NCBI RefSeq assembly: GCF_006227205.1 | Contig: NZ_VCNG01000008.1 | Location: 124,001-188,000 of the forward strand | Length of the DNA: 64,000 bases | DNA from: Pseudomonas sp. ICMP22404 | GTDB taxonomy: Bacteria > Pseudomonadota > Gammaproteobacteria > Pseudomonadales > Pseudomonadaceae | Reading direction: 5' to 3' | Shown: positions 60,946 through 64,000 of the stretch, piece after piece | Position numbering within the stretch: the stretch's first letter is position 1 | How the letters are laid out: each line of letters opens with the position of its first letter | Translations under genes and position numbers: made by a program | The notes under the pieces: generated by a model | What the model was told of the DNA's origin: nothing | The model's database searches: none | Seen by the model: the letters and a program-made list of their open reading frames with translations, nothing else

Positions 60946-63396
60946 ATGACTCAAGAACCACTTGTTCGCGAAGCCGAAGTAGCCGCATTTCGCGACGCTG
61001 TGTTGACCAAACTCACTTATGCCGTCGGCAAGGACCCGGATCATGCGTTTGATCACGATTGGTTCGAAGCCATTGCCCTTGCCGCCCGCGACCACATGGT
61101 CGAGCACTGGATGGACCACACGCGGCAGATCTATCGCAAGGGCCAGAAGCGGGTCTATTACCTTTCCCTGGAATTTCTCATCGGACGCCTGCTCTACGAC
61201 AGCCTGAGCAACCTCGGCCTGCTGGATACTGCCCGCGAGGCCCTCACCGAGCTGGGCGTGGACCTGGAGCGCATTCGTACACTGGAGCCCGATGCGGCGC
61301 TGGGCAACGGTGGCCTCGGCCGGTTGGCGGCGTGCTTCATGGAGAGCATGTCGACCCTCGGCATCGCCGGCCATGGCTATGGCATTCGTTACGAGCACGG
61401 CCTGTTTCGCCAGGCGATCGTCGATGGCTGGCAACAGGAGCAGACCGAGCACTGGCTGGATTTCGGCAACCCCTGGGAGTTCGAACGGCCGGAAGTGGTT
61501 TACCCGATCGGATTCGGCGGTAGCGTCGAGACCGTCACCGACGAGACCGGCAAGACCCGGCAGGTCTGGTCTCCGGGTGAAACCGTACGGGCCATTGCCT
61601 ATGACACCCCGGTGGTGGGCTGGCGGGGGGCGAGCGTGAACACCCTGCGCCTGTGGCGCGCCCGGGCCGTTGAAGACCTGCACCTGGAGCGCTTCAATGC
61701 CGGCGACCACCTCGGTGCCGTGGCTGAGGTTGCCCGGGCCGAAAGTATTTCCCGTGTGCTCTATCCGGCCGATAGTACCGAGGCCGGCCAGGAGCTGCGC
61801 CTGCGCCAAGAGTATTTCTTCGTGGCCGCCTCGTTGCAGGACCTGCTGCGCCGTCATCGCAACATGCACACCTCGGTACTGACCCTGGGCGATCACGCGG
61901 CGATCCAGCTCAACGACACCCACCCGTCCATCGCCGTGGCCGAGCTGATGCGCCAGTTGGTGGACGTCTACGACGTGGCTTGGGACGCGGCCTGGCAGAT
62001 CACCCAGGACACGCTGTCGTACACCAACCACACGTTGCTGCCCGAAGCCCTGGAAACCTGGCCGGTGGGGTTGATGGAGCGCATGCTGCCCCGGCATATG
62101 CAGATCATCTACCTGATCAACGCCCAGCACATCGATTCGCTGCGGGCCAAGGGGGTGCATGATTTCGACGTGCTGCGCTCGGTGTCGCTGATCGAAGAAG
62201 ACAACGGCCGCCGGGTGCGCATGGGCAACCTGGCGTTTCTCGGTTCCCACAGCGTCAACGGAGTGTCCGGGTTGCACACGCAACTGATGCGCAGCACGGT
62301 GTTCTCCGAGCTGCACAAGCTCTACCCGGAACGGATCAACAACAAGACCAACGGCGTCACCTTCCGCCGCTGGCTATTCCAGGCCAACGCCGAACTGACC
62401 TCGATGATGGTCGATGCCCTGGGCCCGAGCGTGCTCGACAACCCTGAAGAGCGCCTGATCGAGCTGGAGCCGTTCGCCGACAAGCAGGCCTTCCGCAAGC
62501 AGTTCGCCGAACAGCGCCTGCACAGCAAGAAAGCCCTGGCCTACCTGATCCACGAGCGTTTGGGCATTGCCGTGAACCCGGCGGCGATGTTCGACGTGCA
62601 GGTCAAGCGGATCCACGAGTACAAGCGCCAATTGCTTAACCTGATGCACACCGTGGCGCTGTACCAGGCGATTCGCGCCGAGCCGGAAGTGGACTGGGTG
62701 CCGCGAGTGAAAATCTTCGCCGGCAAGGCGGCCGCCAGCTACCACCAGGCCAAGCTGATCATCAAGTTGACCAACGACATCGCCCGGGTGGTGAACAACG
62801 ACCCGACCGTGCGTGGCCTGCTCAAAGTGGTGTTCCTGCCCAACTACAACGTCAGCCTGGCCGAGAGCATCATCCCGGCGGCGGATCTGTCGGAACAGAT
62901 CTCCACGGCCGGTTTCGAGGCGTCGGGCACCAGTAACATGAAGTTCGGCCTCAATGGCGCGCTGACCATCGGCACCATGGATGGCGCCAACGTGGAAATG
63001 CATGAGCGGGTAGGGGGTGAGCACATGTTCATCTTCGGCCTGACGTCCGAGCAGGTGGAGGCGCGCAAGCGCAACGGTGAATTCAGCGCCGCGCCGGACA
63101 TTGCCGCGTCCCATCGCCTCAGCGATGTGTTGCAGGCGATTCGCGGCGGAGTCTTCTCGCCGGACGATCCGATGCGCTACACCGGCCTGGTGGATTCGCT
63201 GGTGGACTATGACCGCTTCCTGGTCTGCGCCGATTTCGATGCCTACTGGGCCGCCCAGGCCAGGGTCGAGGAGCGCTGGCACGATTCCAAGCAGTGGTGG
63301 CGTTCGGCGGTGCTCAATACCGCGCGCATGGGCTGGTTCTCCTCCGACCGGACCATCCGCGAGTACGCCACCGACATCTGGAAAGCCCTCGACTAG
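60946..63396 (+). CDS. glgP: Glycogen/alpha-glucan phosphorylase
   Basis: An 816-residue GT35 phosphorylase. The glucan site SLEFLIGR, GNGGLGRLA, and the PLP-Lys region EASGTSNMKFGLNGALTIG are visible. It releases glucose 1-phosphate from glycogen. It is followed by a weak hairpin (63419-63444) without T run. Confidence 0.96.
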   Translation: MTQEPLVREAEVAAFRDAVLTKLTYAVGKDPDHAFDHDWFEAIALAARDHMVEHWMDHTRQIYRKGQKRVYYLSLEFLIGRLLYDSLSNLGLLDTAREALTELGVDLERIRTLEPDAALGNGGLGRLAACFMESMSTLGIAGHGYGIRYEHGLFRQAIVDGWQQEQTEHWLDFGNPWEFERPEVVYPIGFGGSVETVTDETGKTRQVWSPGETVRAIAYDTPVVGWRGASVNTLRLWRARAVEDLHLERFNAGDHLGAVAEVARAESISRVLYPADSTEAGQELRLRQEYFFVAASLQDLLRRHRNMHTSVLTLGDHAAIQLNDTHPSIAVAELMRQLVDVYDVAWDAAWQITQDTLSYTNHTLLPEALETWPVGLMERMLPRHMQIIYLINAQHIDSLRAKGVHDFDVLRSVSLIEEDNGRRVRMGNLAFLGSHSVNGVSGLHTQLMRSTVFSELHKLYPERINNKTNGVTFRRWLFQANAELTSMMVDALGPSVLDNPEERLIELEPFADKQAFRKQFAEQRLHSKKALAYLIHERLGIAVNPAAMFDVQVKRIHEYKRQLLNLMHTVALYQAIRAEPEVDWVPRVKIFAGKAAASYHQAKLIIKLTNDIARVVNNDPTVRGLLKVVFLPNYNVSLAESIIPAADLSEQISTAGFEASGTSNMKFGLNGALTIGTMDGANVEMHERVGGEHMFIFGLTSEQVEARKRNGEFSAAPDIAASHRLSDVLQAIRGGVFSPDDPMRYTGLVDSLVDYDRFLVCADFDAYWAAQARVEERWHDSKQWWRSAVLNTARMGWFSSDRTIREYATDIWKALD

Positions 63397-63715
63397 CATT
63401 TGCTGTAAGAAATGTGAGCGAAGCCCAACGGCAAGTGGGCTTCGTCGATATACTGAGCGCCAGTTTCGCCGGGCGGTGTGGCCGGATTCAGGACTGGACG
63501 CCCTCATGACCCATGTGGGAGCGAGCCCTGTGGGACCGAGCTTGCTCGCGATGGAGTCGACACGGTTCAACTGCAAACCGCGTCATCGTTCATCGCGAGC
63601 AAGCTCGGCTCCCACAGGGTTCGTTCCCACAGGTTGCGTGTGGTTTCCACTAGACTGAGCCAGACACCGCATCACCCCGGTCATGCCCGCAATGGGCCGC
63701 TCAGGGATATCAACC
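63397..63715. other. Intergenic region with a REPIN
   Basis: About 320 nt after glgP: a hairpin (63419-63444) and the extended REPIN (63512-63632). No coding frame is credible. Confidence 0.6.
63512..63632. repeat. Extended REPIN, near-copy of 48630-48704
   Basis: The inner sequence from CGAGCTTGCTCGCGATGGAGTC to CGAGCAAGCTCGG repeats the element at 48587-48738 with only a few differences. Confidence 0.85.
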
Positions 63716-64000
63716 ATGCAATGGATTTTGACGCTGTTGGGCCTGGCAATCGGCTGGGTGGTGGATGAGTCGTTCGCCGATGCGTTGATAGGCGCATTGA
63801 CGGGGCTCGGCATCGCCCTGGTCTTGCGGCTGCGCCGCCTCGGGGTCGAGGCTGGCAAACAACAAAGTCTGCTGGAAGCGACCCAGCAAAACCTGCTGAC
63901 GTTGGAGGCGCGTCTCGCCGTGCTTGAGCGCGGCACGGTGTCTGCGCCGAGCACACCCGCACCCGCACCCGAGATCGTCGTGGCCTCGGCTCCGCAGCCT
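63716..64000 (+). CDS. DUF2339-type membrane protein, N-terminal part (3' end outside window)
   Basis: The 95 visible residues start MQWILTLLGLAIGWVVDE, with two hydrophobic segments (about 3-14 and 24-38), then a coiled-coil-like stretch (LLEATQQNLLTLEARLAVLER) and a Pro/Ala-rich linker. That arrangement fits the N terminus of DUF2339 membrane proteins. The rest is beyond the window. Confidence 0.7.
   Translation, partial: MQWILTLLGLAIGWVVDESFADALIGALTGLGIALVLRLRRLGVEAGKQQSLLEATQQNLLTLEARLAVLERGTVSAPSTPAPAPEIVVASAPQP

Overview
The window is a piece of a Pseudomonas chromosome, most likely from the P. fluorescens complex. The evidence is the high-GC coding style, the conserved blocks (hisB-hisH-hisA-hisF; ntrB-ntrC near glnA-thiI-typA; gpmI next to envC-ctpA; rhodanese-grxC-secB; asmA-mutY-yggX-tRNA-Phe) and many copies of the GTGGGAGCGAGC...GCTCGCGA type of REP element. 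Species cannot be fixed from the sequence alone.

Layout. 1-11.6 kb: end of agmatine deiminase, a DsbA-family protein, an OprD-family porin, a free-amino-acid 2OG-Fe hydroxylase-like gene in an operon with a GNAT acetyltransferase and an AzlC/AzlD exporter (convergent LysR regulator), an Xre/MbcA-RES toxin-antitoxin pair, a chemotaxis receptor and an alpha/beta hydrolase with an Asp nucleophile. 11.65-22.5 kb: a genomic island of about 10.8 kb inserted at the 3' end of tRNA-Thr(TGT). A P4-type integrase sits next to the tRNA and an imperfect copy of the tRNA 3' end marks the far side. Its cargo is an Xre/ImmA-IrrE pair, a membrane-anchored unknown, an amber-interrupted second integrase, and a tight four-gene operon: ImmA/IrrE-macrodomain fusion, P-loop kinase-PurA/PurZ-like fusion, DUF7002-like protein, stand-alone kinase homologous to the kinase half of the fusion. 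I found no described system with this set, and it is the main candidate for a new (probably defence-type) nucleotide system.

22.5-35.8 kb: a histidine/arginine-type ABC transporter operon ending in a methyltransferase, VapBC, two paralogous small proteins flanking a DUF1016 nuclease, a cupin, tRNA-Phe, yggX-mutY-asmA and a PanZ-like GNAT. 35.8-49.7 kb: an OFA-family MFS transporter, the histidine biosynthesis block, a solute-binding protein, the deacetylase-ctpA-envC operon, gpmI, rhodanese-grxC-secB, trmL and a divergent membrane protein. 49.7-64 kb: an unusual triple repeat, ntrC-ntrB with a clear NtrC operator, two tandem DUF4124 proteins, a periplasmic chorismate mutase, glnA with a sigma-54-type promoter, thiI, typA, a YkgJ-type cysteine cluster protein, glgP and the start of a DUF2339 membrane protein.

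Functionally most of the window is core metabolism: nitrogen control (NtrBC acting on glnA), histidine synthesis and amino-acid uptake, envelope maintenance (EnvC/CtpA/AsmA) and redox/repair (YggX, MutY, Grx). The accessory content lies in the tRNA-Thr island, the toxin-antitoxin pairs and the DUF1016 insertion. Gene families are named from memory of motif patterns; no database search was possible.
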